Notes under the pieces: model-generated
Seen by the model: only the letters and a program-made list of their open reading frames with translations
The model's database searches: none
What the model was told of the DNA's origin: nothing
Assembly (NCBI GenBank): GCA_029262955.1
Contig: JAJCYL010000223.1
Location: forward strand, 1-12,248
From: Cytophagales bacterium
Lineage (GTDB): Bacteria > Bacteroidota > Bacteroidia > Cytophagales > Cyclobacteriaceae
Reading direction: 5' to 3'
Length of the DNA stretch: 12,248 nucleotides
Shown here: positions 1-6,570 of the stretch, in pieces
Numbering within the stretch: the stretch's first letter is position 1
How the letters are laid out: each line of letters starts with the position of its first letter
Position numbers and translations under genes: made by a program

Positions 1-96
1 TAACGGTGCGTTTTTTAACTGAACCAAACTCGCCTGGGACCACAGGCGACCGCTACTGAGATAAATCAGAGCAAGTAATATGTAAATTCTCCTCAT
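1..96 (-). CDS. Secreted or envelope protein, N-terminal fragment (cut by window edge)
   Basis: This frame opens with ATG at 96-94 and stays open to the window edge, giving 32 residues. The N-terminus is a classical Sec signal peptide: basic residues (MRR), a hydrophobic core (IYILLALIYL), then SSGRLWSQA, with likely cleavage after an A-x-A-like site near residue 22. The mature protein would begin near SLVQLKNAPL. It lies 86 nt downstream of the cysH stop codon on the same strand, so it may follow the sulfur operon or have its own promoter. Too little is present to identify a family. The signal peptide is seen in the sequence; the function is unknown. Confidence 0.62.
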   Translation of the reverse strand, partial: MRRIYILLALIYLSSGRLWSQASLVQLKNAPL

Positions 97-182
97 GCTA
101 CGTTTTTCAAACCAGGCATGAAGTTAGAGAAGATTTCAACAAAAATTATCAAATTCTGGGGATAATAAGACCCTAATTCAGA

Positions 183-836
183 TCAACTGTGCAGCCCGCA
201 TTCGGTCTTGGAATTGTTCATCCACCGCCCGGTCCTGCCAGTTCCTTTTGAGGTACAGTGTGTGCAACCAATCGAATCGTACCCTTGATGTACCAGATCG
301 TGAATGGGAAGGTCGTACAACTGTAGGTACAATGCGGTCTCTTCCTGTGTCATGTCTAATAAAGGATGAAATTTTACAATGTCCTTGGTTTCCTCAAAGA
401 GAGACAAATTAGCCCGATTGGCATTTTGAAAACGCAAAAGCCCCGAAATCCATACGTGATAGTCCTTTTTGATGCGATCCACCGGATCTATTTTGTTAAT
501 AAAGCAGCACAGATTCTGATTCTGTTCATAGGTAAAATTCTGCTCAGTAAAATTATGCCTGTTGCTGGCCGCTTTCAGATCTACCACATTGAGGTTAAAT
601 TGCTCTGCCAATTGATTCCTATATTCTATTGTTTCAGTAAAGTGATAGCCCGTGTCAATAAAATGGATTTGTTGCTCAGGTCTGACCTGCCCAATCATAT
701 GCAATAAAATTACCGAGGTAGCACCAAATGAAGAAGTGAATAAAATTTTATCCTCTGGATAATGTTTGTACAGCTCTTCCAATCGCTCTATTGGGGACAG
801 TGATTCATAGTGATTATTGAAAAATTGCAAGTTCAT
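183..836 (-). CDS. cysH: Phosphoadenylyl-/adenylyl-sulfate reductase, [4Fe-4S] APS-reductase type
   Basis: Reduces activated sulfate (APS or PAPS) to sulfite in the cytoplasm, using thioredoxin or a similar donor. The protein has 217 residues, a little short for the family. The nucleotide-binding PP-loop region is TSSFGATS at about 34-41, and the catalytic C-terminal motif KTECGLH is at 210-216 with the active Cys at 213. The two cysteine pairs C110-C111 and C191-x2-C194 are the ligand pattern of a [4Fe-4S] cluster. By family knowledge this favours APS over PAPS as substrate, although the substrate cannot be proven here. The ATG at 836-834 overlaps the upstream ferrochelatase gene by 4 nt, so the two are translationally coupled. 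No ATP sulfurylase (cysD/cysN or sat) or APS kinase gene is in the window, so sulfate activation must be encoded elsewhere. Confidence 0.93.
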   Translation of the reverse strand: MNLQFFNNHYESLSPIERLEELYKHYPEDKILFTSSFGATSVILLHMIGQVRPEQQIHFIDTGYHFTETIEYRNQLAEQFNLNVVDLKAASNRHNFTEQNFTYEQNQNLCCFINKIDPVDRIKKDYHVWISGLLRFQNANRANLSLFEETKDIVKFHPLLDMTQEETALYLQLYDLPIHDLVHQGYDSIGCTHCTSKGTGRTGRWMNNSKTECGLHS

Positions 837-1447
837 GACTCTGTTGGTTTTGCTTCTAACAGTTCAGTAGTAATCTCATTCAGGCGATTGACCTTATATT
901 CAAAATCACCTTTCAACGTATCTCTAATCGTTTTTAGGTTCTCAATCAGGTCATCTAATTCTTCCGGTAGGGTTTCCTCAAATAGCTGCCGCAGTCTTTT
1001 TGATACTGTAGGCGAAAGGCCATTCGTAGATATCCCCAATTTTAAATTTCCCTTTTTGACCGTTGACCCCAGGTAAAAATCACATTGATCAGGCGTATCG
1101 GCTACATTAACTAAAATACCCTTCGTCCTGGCTAACCTTTTGATTTTAACATTAGTGTCATGACTGTTGGTTGCAAGAATTGCAATGTCAATTTCTTGCA
1201 GGTCTGATGAACGAAAGGGTCTTTGAATTAAAAGAATTCCGGGGAACTGCTGGGCCAGCACTTTAATCTCATCCGTTATTTGAGGAGCTACCAATTTGAT
1301 ATTCGCCAAAGGATCGTTTTTTAGTAACGCAGAAATCTTCTCAAGACCTACATAACCACCACCAACTATCAATGTCTCAAGCTGATCCAGTTTTAAAAAA
1401 ACCGGAAAAAGCCTATTACCTCTAATATCACTCTTAATTAGGGTCAT
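833..1447 (-). CDS. Precorrin-2 dehydrogenase / sirohydrochlorin ferrochelatase (Met8p / CysG N-domain type)
   Basis: Oxidises precorrin-2 to sirohydrochlorin with NAD and inserts iron to make siroheme, the cofactor of the sulfite reductase in this operon. The 204-residue protein carries the N-terminal CysG module alone. LFPVFLKL is followed by the dinucleotide-binding loop GGGYVGLEK at 29-37. The conserved VNVADTP segment puts the presumed catalytic Asp at 117, and LGISTNGLSPTVSKRLR (about 137-153) is the family's conserved Ser-rich motif. The methyltransferase half of CysG is a separate upstream gene that overlaps this one by 4 nt (1444-1447). The loop reads VGLEK where many relatives have VAxRK, a conservative-looking change. 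It could be named sirC, met8 or cysG by different pipelines. Confidence 0.88.
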   Translation of the reverse strand: MTLIKSDIRGNRLFPVFLKLDQLETLIVGGGYVGLEKISALLKNDPLANIKLVAPQITDEIKVLAQQFPGILLIQRPFRSSDLQEIDIAILATNSHDTNVKIKRLARTKGILVNVADTPDQCDFYLGSTVKKGNLKLGISTNGLSPTVSKRLRQLFEETLPEELDDLIENLKTIRDTLKGDFEYKVNRLNEITTELLEAKPTES

Positions 1448-2190
1448 AAGTATGTTTCGGTTATAGCCTTCACCTTCTCATAAAATCGTGGATGTGTACC
1501 TACCGCTTCCCCGATCACAATAATTCCCGGGGCTACGATTTCATTCTTTTGAGACCTGATATTTTCAACGGTCCCAAAAATTACCTTTCCATCCTCCAAT
1601 GATCCTTTCGAAATAATGGCGAGCGGAAGATCCTTCTTACCCTGCTGGATAAAAATCTCCGATATCTCATCAAGCTTCCGCAAACCCATCAATACTACCA
1701 CCGTAGCCGTGGATTGGGCGGCCAACCGAATATCATTGGAAAGCTGACCACTAGAGGTAGTGCCCGTAATTACCCAAAAACTTTCATTAACACCACGAAC
1801 AGTGAGTGGTATTCCATAATATCCGGGAAGATTAATACTTGAGATACCTGGTACGACCTCAGTTTCTACTCCAAAAGTCTCGACAAATTCTATTTCCTCT
1901 TTACCACGCCCGAATATGAAAGGATCCCCTCCTTTTAATCTAACTACCAACTTGCCGGGCAGGGCATATTCCAGAATTAATTCATTTATTTCCGCCTGTT
2001 TAAAGCTATGGTGGCCGGCTCTCTTTCCAACGTGGATCTTCTTCGCGGATGGAGCATAGTCCAACAAATCCGGATGTACGAGAGCGTCATATAGAACCAC
2101 ATCAGCAGTCTTTAAGGCTTTAACCCCCTTTAAACTTATCAATTCCGGATCCCCAGGACCAGCCCCAACTAGTGTTAATTTCCCTCTCAT
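1444..2190 (-). CDS. cobA: Uroporphyrinogen-III C-methyltransferase (SUMT)
   Basis: Transfers two methyl groups from SAM to uroporphyrinogen III to give precorrin-2, the first committed step to siroheme. From the ATG at 2190-2188 the product has 248 residues. The tetrapyrrole methylase signatures are clear: VGAGPGDPELI at 8-18, VVRLKGGDPFIFGRG at 82-96, and VVPGISS at 112-118 followed by GIPLT. The frame extends upstream to a TTG at 2214, but that start would add IT-FTKLS and overlap sulfite reductase by 23 nt. The ATG one nucleotide after the sulfite reductase TAG, right before KLTLVGAGPGDP, matches where the family starts. It is tightly coupled to both neighbours, which need or complete siroheme. 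Confidence 0.93.
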   Translation of the reverse strand: MRGKLTLVGAGPGDPELISLKGVKALKTADVVLYDALVHPDLLDYAPSAKKIHVGKRAGHHSFKQAEINELILEYALPGKLVVRLKGGDPFIFGRGKEEIEFVETFGVETEVVPGISSINLPGYYGIPLTVRGVNESFWVITGTTSSGQLSNDIRLAAQSTATVVVLMGLRKLDEISEIFIQQGKKDLPLAIISKGSLEDGKVIFGTVENIRSQKNEIVAPGIIVIGEAVGTHPRFYEKVKAITETYL

Positions 2191-2191
2191 A

Positions 2192-4339
2192 CTAAGCTTT
2201 GTAAAAGTTATCAATGACCAATTTATTCTCTAGTGTAGCATTCCCTTCTACTTGAATAGACCTCACGTGCATAAGCTTTTTCAAAAATTGTTGGGCCTCC
2301 TTGAAGTATTGATTGGCGAACAATTCAGTTGGCTCAGTATTATTTATCTGTAGCACCGTGGATCGGAAATCATCGTCTAATTCAAACTCTCCGGTCTTTA
2401 CATAATGCTCATCAAAGTCGGTAATGATCTTATCATGAGTATTGCAGGCAATATCTTTACTCAGCAGTAATGCCTTGGCACCAATTACAAATGCGCTATA
2501 GCTATTGTAAATAGAATCAGCATATTTACCTTCTTCAATTCCTTCCTGAGCAAAAACTATTCTCTCCTCAACGTCTCCTACTATTGTTCCAACCATGTCA
2601 TACGATACACCAGCACATTCCCCAACACCAATTTCCGGTACGAACTTATCATTGTGACCCCAATCAATGAATTCAGTGGCATTCAAGGTTTTCAACTCAG
2701 CCAAATGTTTTAGCAGGTTGTAGAAATACATTTTACCCTGTCGTTGGTAAAAGTCGTTGAAGTATTCGCCCTGCGTTGAATTGGCCTCAAAATCATTGAG
2801 CAAAACTCTGACCGCATCTGGTATCCTTTTGGTGGGTAGCTTAATGACTTTGTCAGCTATGAAACCCTTCCCGGATTGATCAACCCCTCCTCCGATAACT
2901 ACCTGTAAAGCCGGCACGATAAACTCACCATGCTTAATTGAGCTGCCATGAAATCCAATGTTGGCAATCATGTGCTGACCACAAGAATTCATGCATCCTG
3001 ATATTTTGATATTGATATCAGAATCCTTAATCAAATGTGGAAATTCTTCACGGATCAATTTTTCCAGTTCAACTGAAATTCCTGTTGTATTTGTCACCCC
3101 GAGGTTACAGGTGTCCGTTCCAGGGCAGGCAGTGATATCAGCGGTTGAACCAAAGCCGGTTTCAGCAAGGCCCAGTTGGTCGAGCTTTGCAAATAAGTAT
3201 GGAAGAACATCCTTTCGGGCATACTTCAGCTGGAGGCCTTGATTGACGGTGACTCTTATGTCATCTGCCACGAATCCTTCAATTGCATCAACAAATTTTC
3301 TAGCAGTGACAGAACTAATATTACCCAATTGTAATTTGACATTAACTCCGTAATAGCCCTTTTGCTTTTGTTCAAATACGTTGGTTTGAAGCCATTCTTT
3401 GTACTTCACTTCATCCACGAAATAGCTCCCTGTAATCTCTTTCTCCTCGGGAATCTCTGTTTCCGGAAGAATATTGGGATCGATTTGATAAGACTTATAA
3501 GGCAGTCCGGATTTTTCTTCTTCAATCAAACTTAGAAGCCTTTCAATCCCCAATCCTTTCTTAACTTCCAGCAGATATTTCATCCTTGCTTTATGTCGTT
3601 TTTCACGCTCCCCATAGCGATCAAATACTCTTAGTGTCGCTTCCATAAAAGGAATTAATTGATCTTCAGGTAGAAACTCATAAGCAGTTTGGGCAATCAT
3701 TGCCTGTGCCCCTAACCCCCCACCAAGAACGACCTTAAAGCCTTTTTCTCCATTCTCAACTCTTGGAATAAACCCAAAATCATGAATGTATGTATAGGCG
3801 GAGTCTTTTTCGCTTGAAGAGAATGCTGGCTTAATTTTTCGGCCCATATCCTGGCAAACCGAGTTTCTTAAGAAATACTGAAAGGCTGATTCCGCGTAGG
3901 GCGAAACATCAAAAGGCTCATCTGGATCTATTCCCGCTTTGGCAGATGCGGTGATATTTCTTACCGTATTTCCACAAGATTCACGAAGTGTAACTCCAAC
4001 TTCTTCAAGTTTGGACCAAACCTGCGGAGAATCATCCAGCTTAACATAGTGAAGTTGGAAGTTCTGCCTGGTAGTGGCATGCAAATTTCCATTACTGAAT
4101 TCATCCGAAATATTGGCAATTTGAACAAGCTGTCCACCTGTTAGCTTTCCATAAGGGATTTTGATTCGAATCATTTGGACTCCTATTTGCCGCTGACCAT
4201 AAACCCCTCTGGTCAATCGGTAGGCCTTAAAACGATCTTCAGGAATTGTTCCCTGATGAAATTGTTCAATCTTCTGCTCCAAGACGGTTATGTCCTTTTG
4301 AGCGCTTCCTGATACCTTCTCTAATAATTGTGAACTCAT
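2192..4339 (-). CDS. Siroheme [4Fe-4S] sulfite reductase (nitrite/sulfite reductase family) with C-terminal HEPN-like domain
   Basis: Predicted to reduce sulfite to sulfide with six electrons at a coupled siroheme/[4Fe-4S] centre. The 715-residue protein has the two tandem ferredoxin-like and catalytic halves of the family. ATTRQNFQLH (88-97) and CGNTVRNIT (122-130) supply basic residues around the siroheme. The cluster ligands are C405-x5-C411 (ACPGTDTC) and C449-x3-C453 (SGCMNSC). Residues after about 570 (GVGECAGVSYDM onward, to about 690) form an extra helical domain resembling HEPN, with KALLLSK and a lone THD. It lacks the R-x4-6-H of RNase-type HEPN toxins, so a structural role is more likely. 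Nitrite reductase is the alternative by family, but the cysH and metZ context argues for sulfite. The gene lies 20 nt after a terminator and Cys-rich leader, suggesting attenuation. Confidence 0.92.
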   Translation of the reverse strand: MSSQLLEKVSGSAQKDITVLEQKIEQFHQGTIPEDRFKAYRLTRGVYGQRQIGVQMIRIKIPYGKLTGGQLVQIANISDEFSNGNLHATTRQNFQLHYVKLDDSPQVWSKLEEVGVTLRESCGNTVRNITASAKAGIDPDEPFDVSPYAESAFQYFLRNSVCQDMGRKIKPAFSSSEKDSAYTYIHDFGFIPRVENGEKGFKVVLGGGLGAQAMIAQTAYEFLPEDQLIPFMEATLRVFDRYGEREKRHKARMKYLLEVKKGLGIERLLSLIEEEKSGLPYKSYQIDPNILPETEIPEEKEITGSYFVDEVKYKEWLQTNVFEQKQKGYYGVNVKLQLGNISSVTARKFVDAIEGFVADDIRVTVNQGLQLKYARKDVLPYLFAKLDQLGLAETGFGSTADITACPGTDTCNLGVTNTTGISVELEKLIREEFPHLIKDSDINIKISGCMNSCGQHMIANIGFHGSSIKHGEFIVPALQVVIGGGVDQSGKGFIADKVIKLPTKRIPDAVRVLLNDFEANSTQGEYFNDFYQRQGKMYFYNLLKHLAELKTLNATEFIDWGHNDKFVPEIGVGECAGVSYDMVGTIVGDVEERIVFAQEGIEEGKYADSIYNSYSAFVIGAKALLLSKDIACNTHDKIITDFDEHYVKTGEFELDDDFRSTVLQINNTEPTELFANQYFKEAQQFLKKLMHVRSIQVEGNATLENKLVIDNFYKA

Positions 4340-4358
4340 TTTCTGATAATTTTTTGAT

Positions 4359-4392
4359 AAAAAAAGCCTCTGCAGGATTCCTACAGAGGCTT
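4359..4392 (-). terminator. Intrinsic terminator, likely attenuator of the sulfite reductase operon
   Basis: On the minus strand, 13 nt (4392-4380, starting AAGCCTCTG) pair with 4376-4364 through 13 bp including one G-U, closing a 3-nt loop, followed by seven T (4365-4359). It lies 26 nt after the stop codon of the Cys-rich leader ORF and 19 nt before the sulfite reductase ATG. It could be a plain metZ terminator. However, sulfite reductase has no other obvious leader, and the position is the one expected for an attenuator. Confidence 0.88.
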
Positions 4393-4418
4393 AGATTTTA
4401 TTCTTATTGTGTTTTAAA

Positions 4419-4541
4419 CTAAATCTTATGCTCTATTTCGGGATTGCCTGTCAAATGATGACTGTCAATACAGCAACAACATGCGCAACAACACATTTCT
4501 GTGTTTTTCATGTTCATCAAATGCAGACTGTTGTGATTCAT
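4419..4541 (-). CDS. Cysteine-rich leader peptide, candidate cysteine-sensing attenuator ORF
   Basis: A 40-codon ORF in the gap between metZ and the sulfite reductase gene. From ATG 4541-4539 the middle reads MCCCACCCCIDSHHLTG, with Cys at residues 17-19 and 21-24 (codons at 4493-4470). Other in-frame ATGs at codons 9, 11 and 16 make the true start uncertain; codon 11 (MKNTEM...) is attractive. Seven Cys codons in eight are not expected by chance in an AT-rich spacer, and the ORF ends shortly before a strong terminator. By analogy with amino-acid leader peptides, low Cys-tRNA would stall the ribosome in the Cys run and favour readthrough into the sulfite/siroheme genes. A 6-bp hairpin with a GAAA loop (4490-4505) overlaps the first Cys codons. 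A metal-binding micro-protein is a weaker alternative. Confidence 0.72.
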   Translation of the reverse strand: MNHNSLHLMNMKNTEMCCCACCCCIDSHHLTGNPEIEHKI

Positions 4542-4608
4542 TTCGTCTTGCGAGTTAATCTTATTACAGCTATTTCTAAAAAAATGTTTCATCTCTTACA
4601 AAATAAAT

Positions 4609-5802
4609 CTATGCTTCAACCATTTTAGTGGCTCTCAAAGCTTCTTCAATGTCTTCCAAAATATCGTTGACATTTTCTAATCCAACGGAAACTCGAACCA
4701 TCCCGGGTTGAATGCCAACCGCCAGGCGCTCCTCTTCTGTCAATTTGGAATGAGTGGTAGTTGTGGGATGTGTAACAATTGTTCGCGTATCACCCAAGTT
4801 GGCTGAAAGTGACAACCATTTGAGGCTGTCTAAGAACCTGGTAACTCTTTCCAACCCTCCCTTTACAACAAAAGTCAAAATACCGCCACCATGAGACATC
4901 TGTTTTCTGGCTAATTCGAATTGTGGATGGCTTGGCAAAAATGGGTATTTAACCGATTCTAATTCGGGATGGTAGTCCAGGCACTCGGCAATCCTCAGGT
5001 CATTATCACAATGCTTTTCCACTCTCAATGCCAATGTCTCCAAACTTTTCGATAATATCCATGCATTGAAGGGAGACAATGAAGGGCCGGTGTGTCTGCA
5101 GAAGAATCTTATTTTTTCGATCAATTCCTTATTTCCTAAAATAATGCCACCAATTGTTCGACCCTGCCCGTCAATATATTTGGTTGCTGAATGTACGATT
5201 AAGTGAGCACCATATTTCGCCGGCTGCTGTACATATGGCGTGGCAAAACAATTGTCAACGATCAGAATTAAACCGTGCTTTTCTGCAATTGTTCCCAGCC
5301 ATTCCAGATCAATCAATTCCAACCCGGGATTGGATGGAGTTTCAACATAGATCACTTTTGTATTTTTGGTAATTGCTTCTTCCCATGTATCCGGTTGATC
5401 CGCATCAACATAGCTGGTCTCAATTCCCCATTTAGGAAAAATTTGGGTAAATAACTGATGGGTTGATCCAAAGATTGCTCTCCCGGACACGATATGATCT
5501 CCGGACTCCAGCAATGCACCCATACTGGCAAATACAGCAGCCATTCCGGATGCAGTGGCAAAACCGTCCTCGGTGCCTTCCAAAAGACACATTTTTTCGA
5601 TGAACTCAGAGGTATTTGGATTAGAAAATCTGGTATAAATGTTACCGCCGACTTCATCGTTAAATAAAGCCCTGGCCTGTTCGGCGTCTTCAAATACGAA
5701 GCTTGACGTTAAGTAAAGAGGCACAGAATGCTCCCGGTTAGCCGTTCGCTTTGACTGAGTTCTAATTGCTTTCGATTCAAAGTGGTTATATCCGTTTTCC
5801 AC
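4609..5802 (-). CDS. metZ: O-succinylhomoserine sulfhydrylase (Cys/Met metabolism PLP enzyme)
   Basis: A PLP enzyme that joins sulfide to an activated homoserine to make homocysteine, the entry of reduced sulfur into methionine. From the GTG at 5802-5800 the product has 397 residues, normal for the family. Signatures include YTRFSNPN (56-63), ATASGMAAV, VETPSNPG, VDNCFATP with the PLP Asp, and HSATKYIDGQGR with the Schiff-base Lys near 208. The frame has no in-frame ATG upstream and extends to a TTG at 5844. The extra 14 residues (LNRWRNCHATKCI) do not look like family sequence, so GTG just before HFESKAIRTQ is preferred. A SAM-I riboswitch precedes it, which fits a methionine gene. Cystathionine gamma-synthase/lyase is the alternative; context with sulfite reductase supports direct sulfhydrylation. 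Confidence 0.9.
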   Translation of the reverse strand: MENGYNHFESKAIRTQSKRTANREHSVPLYLTSSFVFEDAEQARALFNDEVGGNIYTRFSNPNTSEFIEKMCLLEGTEDGFATASGMAAVFASMGALLESGDHIVSGRAIFGSTHQLFTQIFPKWGIETSYVDADQPDTWEEAITKNTKVIYVETPSNPGLELIDLEWLGTIAEKHGLILIVDNCFATPYVQQPAKYGAHLIVHSATKYIDGQGRTIGGIILGNKELIEKIRFFCRHTGPSLSPFNAWILSKSLETLALRVEKHCDNDLRIAECLDYHPELESVKYPFLPSHPQFELARKQMSHGGGILTFVVKGGLERVTRFLDSLKWLSLSANLGDTRTIVTHPTTTTHSKLTEEERLAVGIQPGMVRVSVGLENVNDILEDIEEALRATKMVEA

Positions 5803-5858
5803 AATACATTTCGTTGCATGGCAATTACGCCATCGATTTAACAATTACAATTTGCGAA

Positions 5859-5880
5859 TAATCAATAACAATATTGATTA
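5859..5880 (-). promoter_or_regulatory. Perfect 9-bp hairpin between riboswitch and metZ (possible expression platform)
   Basis: On the minus strand TAATCAATA, a 4-nt loop (TTGT) and TATTGATTA form a perfect 9-bp hairpin. It lies 34 nt after the end of riboswitch helix P1. Its first arm (TAATCAAT) is also perfectly complementary to ATTGATTA at 5921-5914, which overlaps the 3' strand of P1. P1 and this hairpin could therefore coexist, while an alternative pairing would disrupt both. No T run follows, so it is not a standard terminator. It is AT-only and weak apart from one G-C pair per arm. Confidence 0.5.
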
Positions 5881-5914
5881 AAACGCCCTTAGAAATATGA
5901 ATGGATCATTAACT

Positions 5915-6029
5915 AATCAATCTATATTTCCCATCATTCTGGGGAGGATTTGGCACCTTGTCCTATCAGGGGGCAGGTTGCCAGAGTTTCATAGAGCCTC
6001 GTCTCTCCACTCTTCTTTATAAATCAATT
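5915..6029 (-). ncRNA. SAM-I (S-box) riboswitch upstream of metZ
   Basis: The conserved S-box core is visible on the minus strand in the correct order: a GAGAGAC segment, CTATGAAAC (around 5985-5993), GGCAACC (5982-5976), a P4 arm with CCTGATAGG, then AAGGTGCCAAATCC (5959-5946). A closing P1 helix of 12 bp, including three G-U pairs, forms between 6029-6018 (AATTGATTTATA) and 5926-5915 (TATAGATTGATT). The class binds S-adenosylmethionine and lowers expression of methionine and sulfur genes when SAM is abundant. The aptamer is about 70-110 nt ahead of the possible metZ starts. The output mechanism is unclear because no T-run terminator lies between aptamer and gene. Confidence 0.93.
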
Positions 6030-6147
6030 ATCGAGATATGTTTCAATAACTGAGAGTGCAATATTCTTCCACAAAATCGGAAAAACCAAAAACCTACTTA
6101 AATTTTTTAGATATTGTCCATTTATAATACTTGTTTTCGTCATAAAA

Positions 6148-6546
6148 ATGAAGCTCCTGGATCGCATGAAAAGTCTGGTAAAGAAATATGAAATTCTGGC
6201 AAGAAAAGATCAGGTCTTCGAGGCACTGACTGAACCCATAACCATTTCACAATGGTCTGGGGATGAGGCTTTTATGAACCCGGTTGATGGAGGAAAATTT
6301 TCACTTTGGAGCGGAAGCATCCACGGCGAAAACAAAGAGGTTTCGGAAGAAAAAATTGTTCAGAATTGGAAGGAAAAAGATTGGAAAAATTATTCTACTG
6401 TTATTTTCAGTTTGAACGAAATAAATGGCAAAACAATACTTGAGATGAAACATCTGGACATACCTGATAGGTCGTTCGAATCAATAGATGACGGCTGGGA
6501 TAGATATTATCTTGGTCCACTTAAGTTACTTTTAGAGCGTAAATAA
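6148..6546 (+). CDS. SRPBCC / AHSA1-like (START-fold) domain protein
   Basis: A 132-residue cytoplasmic protein of the AHSA1 (Activator of Hsp90 ATPase homologue 1-like) family. KKYEILARKDQVFEALTEPITISQWSGDEA at about 12-41 is the typical opening, in which a charged strand precedes VFEALT and a Trp-Ser/Gly turn. DGGKFSLWSGSIHGEN follows at about 47-62 and a C-terminal helix starts with DDGWDRYYLGPLKLLLE. These folds bind small hydrophobic ligands, but the substrate is unknown. The ATG at 6148 is used here; an internal ATG at 6166 (MKSLVKKYEI) fits the family start equally well. It is first in a likely operon with the YCII protein (24 nt later) and the sigma factor. Genes of this family are often linked to ECF sigma factors. 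Confidence 0.82.
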   Translation: MKLLDRMKSLVKKYEILARKDQVFEALTEPITISQWSGDEAFMNPVDGGKFSLWSGSIHGENKEVSEEKIVQNWKEKDWKNYSTVIFSLNEINGKTILEMKHLDIPDRSFESIDDGWDRYYLGPLKLLLERK

Positions 6547-6570
6547 ATTGTGAACTAACACTAATTAAAA

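Noticed and set aside
31..48. CGCCTG/CAGGCG hairpin as a terminator
   Set aside because: It lies inside the signal-peptide gene and has no T run on either strand; probably chance within coding sequence.
3..59. Possible C-terminal tail of a plus-strand gene (ending GTTGDRY then TGA)
   Set aside because: The opposite strand holds a convincing signal peptide in an open frame over the same bases, and the plus frame has no recognisable content.
366..707. 113-residue plus-strand reading frame inside cysH
   Set aside because: Antisense shadow of a clearly identified reductase gene with all its motifs.
2191..2214. Upstream TTG start for the uroporphyrinogen methyltransferase
   Set aside because: It adds unconserved residues and a 23-nt overlap; the ATG one base after the sulfite reductase stop fits the family start.
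4407..4628. 73-residue plus-strand reading frame across the metZ-sulfite reductase gap
   Set aside because: It is the antisense of the Cys-rich leader and the terminator, overlaps the end of metZ, and shows no family features.
5352..5693. 113-residue minus-strand frame inside metZ
   Set aside because: A different frame of the same strand within the intact PLP enzyme gene; there is no sign of a frameshift in metZ itself.
6030..6147. Promoter for the SRPBCC operon (TATAAT-like sequence near 6124)
   Set aside because: No partner element at suitable spacing and no TAnnTTTG match; too weak to list.
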